A stretch of 64,000 nt of DNA from Paenibacillus taichungensis (GCF_003287275.1 NZ_QEVW01000012.1:1-64000), one strand, 5' to 3'; positions 35,300 to 44,100 are shown, counted from the stretch's first letter. Notes: generated by a model not told the origin, from the sequence alone. A program made the numbers and translations.

Positions 35300-36139
35300 C
35301 TAAATTTTCGCCTTCTCCTCTTCCGCCATTGACCGGATGTAGAAAGCACCCAGCACCGAGCAGAGCAGGAATGAGAAGAAAGCAATCGCTGCGGCTTGTT
35401 CACGCTCCTGGAAAACGCTGAAGACCTGCTGCATGGAAACACCAAGCATCTGCGGAGAGTTGGCTCCGATCAGATAAGGCGCAGTGAAAGAGCCAATAAC
35501 CCCCATGAAGACAAAGGTCAGGGCAACAAGGAATGTCTTGTACGACAGCGGGAAAATAAACCGGGTAAACAGCGTCAGCCTGCCTACACCCACATCCTTT
35601 GCACTCTCAATGATCGATGAAGGAATGCCCGACAGCGCGGAACTGAGCAGCATTGTCGTAAATGGAATGTTGAACCATAGGTTGGCGATGATAATCCCTT
35701 TCTCGTCAAAAATGATGCGTGGCAGCGTGATTCCGACCACTTCAAGCATTCGGGCGAGCCAACCATGATTGCCAAGCAAGTTGATTAAACCATAAGTTGC
35801 GATGACACCAGGGATGAACAGCGGAATCATGTACGTTTTACGAATCAGATTAACGATCGGCCCCTGGTTGAAGCGCATATAAATCGCCAACGTGTAGCTG
35901 ACCAAGATCACGGCAACACACGTAATGGCAGTCACCTTAAGTGTAAATACGATATTGCTTCGCATCCCCTTATCTGTGAACAGATAGGTATAACGGCTTA
36001 GATCGTATCCGCCTGAACCGTTGCTTAGGCTCATGATGAAAGATTGAACAATCGGAATAATGACGACGATCAACAGGATAGCGAAGGAGGGGAGCACCAT
36101 CGCCAGGCCTGTGATCGACTGTCTAGCTTCCTTACTCAT
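35300..36139 (-). CDS. ABC transporter permease (PotB/FbpB-like)
   Basis: 279 residues, six predicted helices, EAA-like loop ESAKDVGVGRLTLFTRFIFP. It is closer to the spermidine/putrescine-iron-phosphonate class of permeases than to MalF. It is the last gene of an eight-gene operon and overlaps the binding-protein stop by four bases (ATGA). The partner permease is at 38397-39221. Confidence 0.88.
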   Translation of the reverse strand: MSKEARQSITGLAMVLPSFAILLIVVIIPIVQSFIMSLSNGSGGYDLSRYTYLFTDKGMRSNIVFTLKVTAITCVAVILVSYTLAIYMRFNQGPIVNLIRKTYMIPLFIPGVIATYGLINLLGNHGWLARMLEVVGITLPRIIFDEKGIIIANLWFNIPFTTMLLSSALSGIPSSIIESAKDVGVGRLTLFTRFIFPLSYKTFLVALTFVFMGVIGSFTAPYLIGANSPQMLGVSMQQVFSVFQEREQAAAIAFFSFLLCSVLGAFYIRSMAEEEKAKI

Positions 36140-37299
36140 TTCGCAGCAACGTCGCTCTGCCAGCGTTTGTTAATTTCCGTGCCCAGATCCCCGATGTTGA
36201 ACGTACGGAAGCCTTCTGCCACACCGTCGAATTTATTCTGCATTTCCTGTGACATGTTGGAGAGTTCAATGCCTGGGAAACCATTCATTTTGTCAACGAT
36301 CACTTCCTGAGCTTCAGGGGACAGTACAAAGTTCAGGAATTCATTGATCGCTTCCTTCTTGTCCGACTCCTGGTTGACCATCAGGTATGTTGGTCCCCCG
36401 TTGAAGCCCGGCGTGATCTGCTGCATCTTAATTGTATCCGGCAACAAACCTTCGTTCAGCTGCTGCAACACCATGTCGGACCAGGCCGGAATTAAGGATA
36501 CTTCGCCATTCATCAGTAGATCCAGCGTGCCCTGGTTTTTCTTCGGATAGATTCCCTGCCCATAGACATACGGTCCGATTTCTTTGAGCGTGTCGAAACC
36601 GCCGTCCCACTTCTCCATAATCGCCGGATCAGAGTTGTGGATGTCTTCTTCCGGCAGGTCCTTGTAGACAATCGTCTGGACGAACGAGCTGCCGGAACCA
36701 CCCGTTGATGGGTCATTGTAGGCGAACTGCTCAGGATTGGCTTTGATCCATTGCAACAGCTCGTCCAGCGTAGTTGGTGGATTGGAGATTTTGCTGCTGT
36801 CATAGGCCAGAACCACGGCGGACGAGCGATACGGAACAGCGAAGTTGTCCACGTCCTTCATCGTGTCTGTGTTGACTTTGCTCAGGTTAGGAATGTCTTT
36901 CGCGTTCAGTTGCTCCCAAACACCATCCTTTGTGCCCTGCGCGACGGAGGTGATTCCGTCCTCGTACAGATCAATGTCTCCTGAGCCCTTACCCGCTTTC
37001 TTGGCGGCCACGATCCGGTCGTAGGTCGGCTCAGCGCCAGTACCGGACGGGATATAGACCAAATTCACGTCGATATCCGGATGCTGTTTCTCAAACATTG
37101 GCTCCAGTGAATCCCACAGATCCTTGACGTTCTGAGAGCCCGTAAAGTAGAAGTTAAATTTCACCGGATCGCTCGATGCAGCAGCGTTCCCCCCGGTGGT
37201 GGTACTTTTAACCTCGCTTCCGTTTCCACACCCTGCCAGCAATGACACTGATAATCCCACAACAGTCAACAATGATAAAAATGGCTTTTTCATACGCAT
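36136..37299 (-). CDS. ABC transporter solute-binding lipoprotein of the PHP/GDPD operon
   Basis: About 387 residues with a signal peptide and lipobox LAGC, followed by NFYFTGSQNVKDLWDSLEPM. It looks like the iron/thiamine/polyamine/phosphonate class of binding proteins more than a sugar binder. GGAGG directly follows the ATPase stop and sits nine bases before ATG 37299; an in-frame ATG at 37308 abuts it and one at 37293 is far. Given the PHP and GDPD genes, a phosphodiester or organophosphate substrate is inferred. Confidence 0.88.
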   Translation of the reverse strand: MRMKKPFLSLLTVVGLSVSLLAGCGNGSEVKSTTTGGNAAASSDPVKFNFYFTGSQNVKDLWDSLEPMFEKQHPDIDVNLVYIPSGTGAEPTYDRIVAAKKAGKGSGDIDLYEDGITSVAQGTKDGVWEQLNAKDIPNLSKVNTDTMKDVDNFAVPYRSSAVVLAYDSSKISNPPTTLDELLQWIKANPEQFAYNDPSTGGSGSSFVQTIVYKDLPEEDIHNSDPAIMEKWDGGFDTLKEIGPYVYGQGIYPKKNQGTLDLLMNGEVSLIPAWSDMVLQQLNEGLLPDTIKMQQITPGFNGGPTYLMVNQESDKKEAINEFLNFVLSPEAQEVIVDKMNGFPGIELSNMSQEMQNKFDGVAEGFRTFNIGDLGTEINKRWQSDVAAK

Positions 37300-37313
37300 A
37301 TCATTCATCCTCC

Positions 37314-38354
37314 TCAGTTCGATTCATCGACCGGAAATCCGGTCATTTTCGAGATCGAGACGCCGACGTCTTTTCCTACCTGCAGCTGCACAACCAATTC
37401 CTTGTTCAGAAAAGCACGTATAATGCCGAATTCCACCAGTTCCACGGTAACTTCGGCGTAATGTCCAAGAATCATTACCTGCTTGACCTTGCCCGCCAGT
37501 GTACCTTCACCCATCGTAGTACTGCTCACCTGTACGTCTTCTGGTCGGACCGCAGCCGTCACCTGTCCGCTTAACCCTTTCTCGTTCGGCAGGCTAAGAT
37601 GTCCAATCCGGATGCTCTCCCCTTCCGCCACCCCCTTAAGGAAATTCATTTTGCCTATAAAACCGGCGACATATAATGAAGCAGGCTCATCATAAATCTG
37701 CTGAGGATGAGCAATCTGCTCGATGCGTCCGTGATTCATGACGATAATGCGGTCGGACAACGACAGTGCTTCTTCCTGATCATGCGTGACAAAGACCATT
37801 GTCAGCCCTGTCTTCATTTGGATCTCACGCAGCTCCTCACGCATTTCGTGCCGCAGCTTGGCGTCCAGCGCCGAGAAAGGCTCGTCCAACAGCAGTACCG
37901 CCGGATTCAGCAGCAGCGACCGAGCCAGCGCAACCCGCTGCTGCTGTCCACCCGAAAGCTCGGCCGGATATTTCTTCTCGAAACCCGACAGTCGGACCAG
38001 CTTGAGCGCATCCTCGACCGCTGTGCGGATCTCTTCCTTCGGCATTTTGCGGATCTTCAGGCCAAACGCCAGATTGTCGTATACCGACATATGCGACCAT
38101 AAATTATAGCTCTGGAACACCATTGAGGTCGGCCGTTTCTCCGGTGGCAGTTGAATGACACTCTTGCCCTCGATCAAAATGTCACCAGAGTCCGGTTCGA
38201 GAAATCCGCCGATGCTCCGTAATACGGTAGTTTTCCCGCACCCAGAGGGACCAAGAAGGGTGACCAGTTCGCCTTTTTCGATATCGATGTTGATACCGCT
38301 GACCCCGTCACCCGTTTTGTAACGTTTGGCTAACTCTCGTACAGACAACTGCAT
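37314..38354 (-). CDS. ABC transporter ATP-binding protein (PotA/FbpC-like)
   Basis: 346 residues with Walker A GPSGCGKTT, signature LSGGQQQR, Walker B VLLLDEP and FVTHDQ, plus a C-terminal TOBE-like domain (about 240-345). GGGAGG is seven bases before the ATG. It powers the permeases at 38397-39221 and 35300-36139. Confidence 0.93.
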   Translation of the reverse strand: MQLSVRELAKRYKTGDGVSGINIDIEKGELVTLLGPSGCGKTTVLRSIGGFLEPDSGDILIEGKSVIQLPPEKRPTSMVFQSYNLWSHMSVYDNLAFGLKIRKMPKEEIRTAVEDALKLVRLSGFEKKYPAELSGGQQQRVALARSLLLNPAVLLLDEPFSALDAKLRHEMREELREIQMKTGLTMVFVTHDQEEALSLSDRIIVMNHGRIEQIAHPQQIYDEPASLYVAGFIGKMNFLKGVAEGESIRIGHLSLPNEKGLSGQVTAAVRPEDVQVSSTTMGEGTLAGKVKQVMILGHYAEVTVELVEFGIIRAFLNKELVVQLQVGKDVGVSISKMTGFPVDESN

Positions 38355-38396
38355 ACTTCTGCCTCCCTTTGCTTCGGTATATCGACCGAAACACTT

Positions 38397-39221
38397 TTAT
38401 TTCATTTGAAAACCGCTCGCCAGCACATCCGCACTCACCAGCCGCTGGGCTGCCACTAGCAGAATAATGGTCGGCAGCGTCAGGATGATTGAGAATACGG
38501 CTCCGGCGCTGCTCGGAAAGTCGGAAATAATGGAGTACATGACGATTGGCATTGTTTTGTAATCCGGAATACCGACCAGGAACGTCCCCTGCGCTTCATC
38601 GAGCGAATTGAGGAACGTGAAGATTGAAGCGACCATGATGCCGGGCATCGCCATTGGCAGGGTGATGCTGCGGAACACTTTGAAGGGGCTTGCCCCAACG
38701 TCACGCGCCGATTCCTCCTGCGCCCGGTGCACGTTGCGAAAGGCGGAGGTTGGAATCCAGGTCATGAACATCAGCACATTGATCATATGGATCAGCACAA
38801 CGCCGAGCAGCGTATTCATTAATCCAATCCGGTAGAAAAGAACCGCGATGGAGACGTACAACCCCATTTTCGGAAAAGCGTGCGTCAGCAGGAATGAGAA
38901 CAGGAACATCCGCTTCAGCGGAAACTGGAGTCTTGCGAAGGCATACGCTGCTGGGATGCAGACGACGATGGACAGCAGGGTCACCAGAGTAGCAATGAGG
39001 AATGACAGTGAGATCGACGAGACAATATCGTCCTTCGCCAGTACGAACTCCCACCATTTGAAGCCCCATACCTGAGGCAGAATATCCGGATAATTCCACT
39101 TTTCGCTAAAGGCAAGTACAAGCAGGTTGACCAGCGGACCCGCGAAAAAAACGGCGAACACGGTCAGCAGCACAAATTCGATTATTCTTCTCGGACCTAC
39201 GTGTTTCCAGTACCAGGACAT
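38397..39221 (-). CDS. ABC transporter permease (PotC-like)
   Basis: 274 residues, six predicted helices, EAA-like loop ESARDVGASPFKVFRSITLP. Its start overlaps the end of the LacI gene by 25 bases and has GGGAGG seven bases upstream, so it is translated as part of the same operon. Partner of the PotB-like permease two genes downstream. Confidence 0.9.
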   Translation of the reverse strand: MSWYWKHVGPRRIIEFVLLTVFAVFFAGPLVNLLVLAFSEKWNYPDILPQVWGFKWWEFVLAKDDIVSSISLSFLIATLVTLLSIVVCIPAAYAFARLQFPLKRMFLFSFLLTHAFPKMGLYVSIAVLFYRIGLMNTLLGVVLIHMINVLMFMTWIPTSAFRNVHRAQEESARDVGASPFKVFRSITLPMAMPGIMVASIFTFLNSLDEAQGTFLVGIPDYKTMPIVMYSIISDFPSSAGAVFSIILTLPTIILLVAAQRLVSADVLASGFQMK

Positions 39222-40261
39222 GTTCCGTCCTCCCTTCCATTCGTCGATTGACGGACAATCACTTCGCTTTCGTATTCAATCAGGCGCGGCACACTCCCCT
39301 CGCCGCTAATCAGGCGATCCAGAATCGATACTGCGTCTCGGCCGATACCAGACGCATCCACGCTGACGGTAGTCAGCGATGGGTGGTACATGCCGGCCAC
39401 TTCGGTATTGTCGTAGCCCATAACGGATACTTCCTCCGGAACGCTGACTCCGCGTTCCATCAGCACCTTCATCGCCCCTAGTGCAAGCATGTCATTTGTA
39501 CTGAACAGAGCACTGTATCGTCCCTCGCGGAAGGCCACATAATGCTCCTCCATCAGCTTCCGACCGGAATCAAAGCTTGATTCCGATGACTCGACAACGA
39601 TAAACCCGTCTTGTTCACAACTAACGCCGAGGGATTCAAGCCGCTTTCTGAAGCCCTCCAATCGCAGTGAGTGGCTCCGATGCTCGCCCGGTCCGGCGAT
39701 GATAAAGAATTTGCGGTGTCCAATATCATATAAATGCTGTGCCGCCCGTTCTCCACCGGCCTCATCGTTGCTAACGAGATGCACGACGTCCGGATCTTCC
39801 GTCGATCCGTTCACCATCAGATATGGGATATTGAAGTTTTTGACGTAATCAATGACGTTCTTCTGTAGCCGACTGACCAGAATGAGCCCATCCACCCGCT
39901 GTTCCAGCATATAATCGGTGGAGCGCAGCGACATTTCCCGGTCGGTCTTCAGGAAAATTGAGTAGCCCATCTCTTCAGCGGACATCAGTATCTCGTCAAT
40001 GATTCTGCCATACAGTGTGTGGGACACAATCGGCAGCCTGTCACGGAAAACGATAACTCCGATATTGTAGGTACGCTTGGCAACCATCGCTCTGGCGACA
40101 GCGCTCGGCTTGTAGCGAAGCTGCTCGACCGCCTTGAGAACACGATCCCGGACTTCCGGACTCGCGTATCCATTTCCGGAAATCACCCGAGAAGCGGTCG
40201 ATTTCGATACACCGGCCAGTTGGGCCAGCTCCCGCAGACTATGATTCAACTTATTGTCCAA
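39197..40261 (-). CDS. LacI family transcriptional regulator
   Basis: 354 residues: N-terminal LacI helix-turn-helix SLRELAQLAGVSKSTASRVI with hinge helix (YKPSAVARAM), then a periplasmic-binding-type sensor domain (YNIGVIVFRDRLP to RQSTNG). The start is TTG with AAGGAG about eight bases upstream; it overlaps the GDPD stop by 16 bases. Lying inside the operon, it is probably autoregulated through the perfect palindrome at 42600-42617. The inducer is unknown but could be a phosphodiester or its product. Confidence 0.94.
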   Translation of the reverse strand: MDNKLNHSLRELAQLAGVSKSTASRVISGNGYASPEVRDRVLKAVEQLRYKPSAVARAMVAKRTYNIGVIVFRDRLPIVSHTLYGRIIDEILMSAEEMGYSIFLKTDREMSLRSTDYMLEQRVDGLILVSRLQKNVIDYVKNFNIPYLMVNGSTEDPDVVHLVSNDEAGGERAAQHLYDIGHRKFFIIAGPGEHRSHSLRLEGFRKRLESLGVSCEQDGFIVVESSESSFDSGRKLMEEHYVAFREGRYSALFSTNDMLALGAMKVLMERGVSVPEEVSVMGYDNTEVAGMYHPSLTTVSVDASGIGRDAVSILDRLISGEGSVPRLIEYESEVIVRQSTNGREDGTCPGTGNT

Positions 40262-40998
40262 TCCCTATTCTCCTTTGCAAAATCCGTTTCTTCCCGGACG
40301 GCAATCAGCTTCTCCGGATCACGGGTTGTTATCGAGTCCACGCCCAACTGTGCTAGTCGCCGCATGTCGTCCGCCTCCATAACCGTCCAGACGTAGATAT
40401 CCAGACCGCTTCGCTGCACAGCTTCCATTAGTTCGGGCTGAACGACCTGATACGACACGTTAATTCCAAAGCAGCCGGCTTCGCGAGCATTTGCACACGC
40501 CTTGAACACTGCCTCGTCGTAGCTCAGACTCCCGAAGCTTTGCATGTTCACATTAAGCAACCTGCGGATGCTTGGAGCGTACTGGCTAGCTTTAACCGCT
40601 GACCCGTAATCGCAGCCACTGAGAAACACCATCTCCTCCATATCCATCCGATTCACCAGGGTGGAGATCGGCTCCAGAACGCTGTCTGATTTGATATCAA
40701 GATTCATAATTTTACCGGCTGCGCGTATCTGCTCAAGCACATCCTGAAGCGTTAGAATAGGCGCTAGTCTAGCGTTGTTCAACTCCTTCAGTGTCATTTC
40801 TGCAAGACTGCAGCAGCTTCCATCTGCCAAAGTAATATCGTCATCGTGGGCGAGCACCGGCACGCCGTCCCGAGTCGAACGGATATCGTCTTCGTAAATA
40901 TCTACGCCAAGTGTTATGGCTGCCTGAAGTGACTCGAAAGAATGATCTGGATGGCCCATGCAGCCAGTATGGGCTGTGATCAGGGGGAATTTGTTCAT
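40246..40998 (-). CDS. Atypical glycerophosphodiester phosphodiesterase-like protein
   Basis: About 250 residues of GDPD fold. The usual start AHRGxxxxxPENT is replaced by AHTGCMGHPDHSFES, so the HR-motif Arg is Thr; the metal-ligand strand reads IYEDDIRSTRDG and the second His is in VLAHDDDI. A late LDIYVWTVMEADDMRRLAQL block matches GDPD. AAGGAGG precedes the ATG by nine bases, and the start overlaps the PHP stop (ATGA). It may have altered activity or substrate compared with the intact GDPD at 33718. Confidence 0.85.
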   Translation of the reverse strand: MNKFPLITAHTGCMGHPDHSFESLQAAITLGVDIYEDDIRSTRDGVPVLAHDDDITLADGSCCSLAEMTLKELNNARLAPILTLQDVLEQIRAAGKIMNLDIKSDSVLEPISTLVNRMDMEEMVFLSGCDYGSAVKASQYAPSIRRLLNVNMQSFGSLSYDEAVFKACANAREAGCFGINVSYQVVQPELMEAVQRSGLDIYVWTVMEADDMRRLAQLGVDSITTRDPEKLIAVREETDFAKENRDWTIS

Positions 40999-42071
40999 CG
41001 CTGGAATCCTCCTTCTTCGAAATAGATCGCGTTGGTAAAGGCAATCAGCACATGGACTCCTCGTACGGTTCCCCACAGCTCGGCGCGAATCCACCTGCGG
41101 GGGATATCTGGAGCGGACTCCCTCAGTTGTGCTTCAAATTGCATCAACTGTTCATCCAATGAAAACGGAACTTCAAGATTAAGCTCCTCGCCCAAATTGG
41201 AACACAGCTTCAATCTGCAGACCTGCTTCTGTAGCGACCACAGTCCGGTGCGTACCGAAAAGTCCAGCAGCAAGTTCGCCCGGATCGGCTCCTCTGCAGC
41301 TTCCCGTTTCTCGACTACCGTTGGAACCGTAGAGCCGATTGCATAGAGTGCACCTCCAGCTTCCAGCGTCAGGGTCAGCAGAGGACCTATCGTTACGGAC
41401 GCACGCCCTTCCCGCAGCGCTTGGATAAGCGTTTCTTCATGGAGCGAAAGGGCTGTCGATCCCTCATTCCCTGCCACTGCGTTGTCTTCGATGCCGAGGT
41501 ACGTAACCGAGATCGGATCGTCTGTATCGCCCTGCGCATGCCAGTCCCTGCCTGAAGTGGCTGCAATCCGATATCCTTCATTCAGCTTGTGAGTCCAAAG
41601 ATCAAATGCTCGCCGATTGTTCGTTTGAATGGAAGGGAACGTGCCAGACCAGACTTCAATGTAATCGACTGCGGACCAGTTCCCAATCTCGTATTCCCAG
41701 AAACAACCGGTACAGGCCGGACTGCCGATTCGGAAGGGATGAGCAAGCCCGGCGATTCCACCGAGGCGATGCACGTTCTCGATCCCCTCATCGATTCCAT
41801 CCCGATTCGATTGACGCCAGTCGGCAAAAGCACTCAGCCCTATCGTCACCATATGGCCGTAAAAAGTGGTCCACTCCATGCCGGGGATGATTCGCAGTCC
41901 GTATTTCTGCTCGATTTCCGCTTTGCCGCTTAAGCCGGACATCGTATTGTGATCGGTCAGCGCGATGGCGTCAAAGCCCAGATTGACTGCTCCCTCTGCC
42001 AGTTCTCCCAGCGTCTGACTGCCATCGCTGTGCAGCGTATGTGTATGCAGTTCACAGGCGAACCACTTCAT
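40995..42071 (-). CDS. PHP-domain phosphoesterase (CehA/McbA-like)
   Basis: About 358 residues starting MKWFACELHTHTLHSDGSQT, the PHP metal-binding motif. Further PHP blocks are AIALTDHNTMSG, IIPGMEWTTFYGH, GGIAGLAHPF and TSGRDWHAQGD. PHP enzymes cleave phosphoesters with two or three metals. GAGGAGG is seven bases before the ATG; the frame extends to 42248 but that part is GC-rich read-through. It overlaps the genes on both sides by four bases, so it is tightly coupled to the beta-domain protein before it and the GDPD after it. Confidence 0.88.
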   Translation of the reverse strand: MKWFACELHTHTLHSDGSQTLGELAEGAVNLGFDAIALTDHNTMSGLSGKAEIEQKYGLRIIPGMEWTTFYGHMVTIGLSAFADWRQSNRDGIDEGIENVHRLGGIAGLAHPFRIGSPACTGCFWEYEIGNWSAVDYIEVWSGTFPSIQTNNRRAFDLWTHKLNEGYRIAATSGRDWHAQGDTDDPISVTYLGIEDNAVAGNEGSTALSLHEETLIQALREGRASVTIGPLLTLTLEAGGALYAIGSTVPTVVEKREAAEEPIRANLLLDFSVRTGLWSLQKQVCRLKLCSNLGEELNLEVPFSLDEQLMQFEAQLRESAPDIPRRWIRAELWGTVRGVHVLIAFTNAIYFEEGGFQR

Positions 42072-42535
42072 ATCGAGTCCTCCTCTGTCGTCCAGACTTC
42101 CAGCCGGTAAGCGCACGTATCGGTCACGATACAGTGCAGGCTTAATGTGACGCTCCAGGGCCCCGGAACCAGCTCGCCCGCCATAAGGCCGGGAGAAGCT
42201 TCTCTCTCCGATACGTGTAGATCCTGTACCTCGTCTTGGCGGTGGCATGCCCCACGATATCCCCGTGCATCGTCCAGCGAGAGTGTGATCAGATTTTTCA
42301 GAGGGAGATGCCGGTCAGCATTGGCAATCGCGTATTCCCGATGTTCCGGCAAAATGTATAGATCGTAACTGTCCTTGAGCAACCGCAGCGCCTTCTCCCG
42401 ATTTTCGAGCTTCTTCGGCGTATATTGTAATCGCAGGTTCAGCTTTCCACAGCCCTCTTCCAATTCAAATGGAATGCGGATATGTGTTTTGGAATCCTCC
42501 GGAGATGCATATCCTTGTAGATCCAGCAGCTTCAT
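42068..42535 (-). CDS. Small protein resembling the N-terminal domain of CehA/McbA enzymes
   Basis: 155 residues, no signal peptide or membrane segment. The opening HIRIPFELEEGCGKLNLRLQ and the DLYILPEHREYAIANAD segment resemble the beta-rich N-terminal domain that precedes the PHP domain in CehA/McbA-type metallohydrolases. Here it is a separate gene overlapping the PHP gene by ATGA, so the two may form one enzyme in two chains. It is the first gene of the eight-gene operon, with a LacI-type palindrome 65 bases upstream of its start. Confidence 0.75.
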   Translation of the reverse strand: MKLLDLQGYASPEDSKTHIRIPFELEEGCGKLNLRLQYTPKKLENREKALRLLKDSYDLYILPEHREYAIANADRHLPLKNLITLSLDDARGYRGACHRQDEVQDLHVSEREASPGLMAGELVPGPWSVTLSLHCIVTDTCAYRLEVWTTEEDSI

Positions 42536-42599
42536 TGCGCCGCACCACCTTTCATTATTCCGTTATCTTCATGACTTACGTTATGCATGTTTTTCTGAA

Positions 42600-42617
42600 T
42601 GTGGGACCGTTCCCACA
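42600..42617. promoter_or_regulatory. LacI-type operator palindrome
   Basis: TGTGGGACCGTTCCCACA has perfect 7-base arms and a central CG, the standard layout of LacI-family operators. It lies just upstream of the operon that encodes a LacI regulator. Confidence 0.75.
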
Positions 42618-42684
42618 TCCAATACTTATGTTACGCGCAAAAAATCAGATCTGTATCTGCATCGTGTTAATATTCTGTAAATGC

Positions 42685-42726
42685 AAAAAAGACCAGACTT
42701 CTATTAAAAGAAGACCGGTCTTTTTA
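42685..42726 (-). terminator. Terminator of the oxidase gene
   Basis: AAAGACC, CTTC and their partners GAAG, GGTCTTT form a long stem, followed by TTTT on both strands. It ends the minus-strand oxidase transcript before the LacI operon promoter. Confidence 0.85.
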
Positions 42727-42797
42727 TCTTTTTATCACTAGATTGTTTTCGCACTGCATACGAGTAGCAACACATAAATTTTCTCTTGAATGGATTA

Positions 42798-43922
42798 TTA
42801 AAATCGATTGATTGAAAATGGAGAAATATTATGTTCCGTTTTCCCTGATATAATCAAATCACTTAAAATCTGTCCAACTACACTACTAAATTTAAAGCCA
42901 TGTCCTGAGAAACCTGAGGCAATGGCAACGTTAGGATAGCTAGGATGTGTATCGATAATGAAATCTTCATCGGGAGTCATTGTATACATACACGTTTTAC
43001 CAAACTTCAATTCTTGTGCAGAGGGCATATAGTGTTGTAAAAATTGTTTTAAATCTGTCGTGTCTTCCTCTAGTTCACCAAATCCCAGGATGGCTTCATC
43101 TGGATCGATTGTATCTCCTCCATCATGTCGGCCTAATTTTAATCCGGAACCATCGATGCTTGGGAAACCATAATAATGCCCGTCGGCTGTTTCAAACGAA
43201 AAGGCGGGGAACTCCTTATGATTATATAAATCTTCATTAGTATCGAACCAGGCAAATGTTTTTCTTATAGGATTAAGAGGAAGATTTAAATCCAACATGG
43301 AAAGGAGACTTCCTGACCAGGCCCCTGCTGAAACTACTAACGCATTAGCACTAAAAGTATGATCATCGGTCTTGATGGTAACTCTTTTATCATGAACCAT
43401 GATTTCTTTTACTTTACTATTGGTTATGATGGTGGCTCCGTTTTGCTCTGCGAGTTCTCGATATGCTTCAATGCATTCCTCACATTTCAACACTCCTGAG
43501 GTTGGTTCGTAGCAACCAATGTAATTGTTCGGTAAATTGATGCCTGGCCAGCGCTTATTTACTTCAATGGAATCTAATATCTCAAGTGGCAACGAATAGG
43601 TTCTCGAGCTTGAAATGATATTTTGGATAAAATCTGTTTTCTCGTAACCCACGTTTATAACCCCCGTAGGAAGAAATAATTGTTTTCCTGTCACTTTCTC
43701 TAAGTCATTCCATAATTCTTGAGCCTTGAGCGCTAACGGAACATAATTTTCACCTTCACCATACGCATGGCGAATGATTCTCGTCTCTCCGTGATGACTG
43801 CCTTGGTTATGGGGTGGGTTAAAGGAATCGATTAATAATGTACTCTTCCCACTCTTGGATAAAAAATAACCAGCTGCCATCCCCATTGAACCTGCTCCTA
43901 TTACAATTACGTCATAATGCAT
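42798..43922 (-). CDS. solA: Monomeric sarcosine oxidase / N-methyl-L-tryptophan oxidase
   Basis: 374 residues. The FAD-binding start DVIVIGAGSMGMAAGYFLSK and the QGSHHGETRIIRHAYGEG block are typical of SolA/MSOX. The Cys that carries covalent FAD in the family is in KTCMYTMTPDEDFIID. These enzymes demethylate N-methyl amino acids, giving formaldehyde and peroxide. AAGGAGGTAA stands nine bases before the ATG. It is a single-gene unit; whether it prefers sarcosine or N-methyltryptophan cannot be told. Confidence 0.93.
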   Translation of the reverse strand: MHYDVIVIGAGSMGMAAGYFLSKSGKSTLLIDSFNPPHNQGSHHGETRIIRHAYGEGENYVPLALKAQELWNDLEKVTGKQLFLPTGVINVGYEKTDFIQNIISSSRTYSLPLEILDSIEVNKRWPGINLPNNYIGCYEPTSGVLKCEECIEAYRELAEQNGATIITNSKVKEIMVHDKRVTIKTDDHTFSANALVVSAGAWSGSLLSMLDLNLPLNPIRKTFAWFDTNEDLYNHKEFPAFSFETADGHYYGFPSIDGSGLKLGRHDGGDTIDPDEAILGFGELEEDTTDLKQFLQHYMPSAQELKFGKTCMYTMTPDEDFIIDTHPSYPNVAIASGFSGHGFKFSSVVGQILSDLIISGKTEHNISPFSINRF

Positions 43923-44051
43923 TGCAAGTTACCTCCTTGTAAGAAATCCCCATGTAACTTAAGTATTAAGTATGGCAAGTATTCTTCTATATTACTAATG
44001 ATATTAATACTTAACAATTGCGCTATCCTGGGCATGATACCCAAGTCATAA

Positions 44052-44079
44052 TAAAAAAACCGCATAACAACGCGGTTTT
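44052..44079 (-). terminator. Terminator of the TetR/methionine aminopeptidase operon
   Basis: ACCGCG and its partner TGCGGT form the stem around TTGTTA, followed by seven T on the minus strand. Confidence 0.85.
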
Positions 44080-44100
44080 CTTAGATTCATAAATTTATTA

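Noticed and set aside
37799..38109. Several long overlapping frames on both strands inside the ABC ATPase gene
   Set aside because: They arise from the high GC content; the ATPase frame has all Walker and signature motifs.
42072..42248. Longer N-terminus of the PHP protein
   Set aside because: The extension is Arg/Gly-rich read-through inside the preceding gene, and the PHP motif begins right after ATG 42071 with a strong ribosome site.
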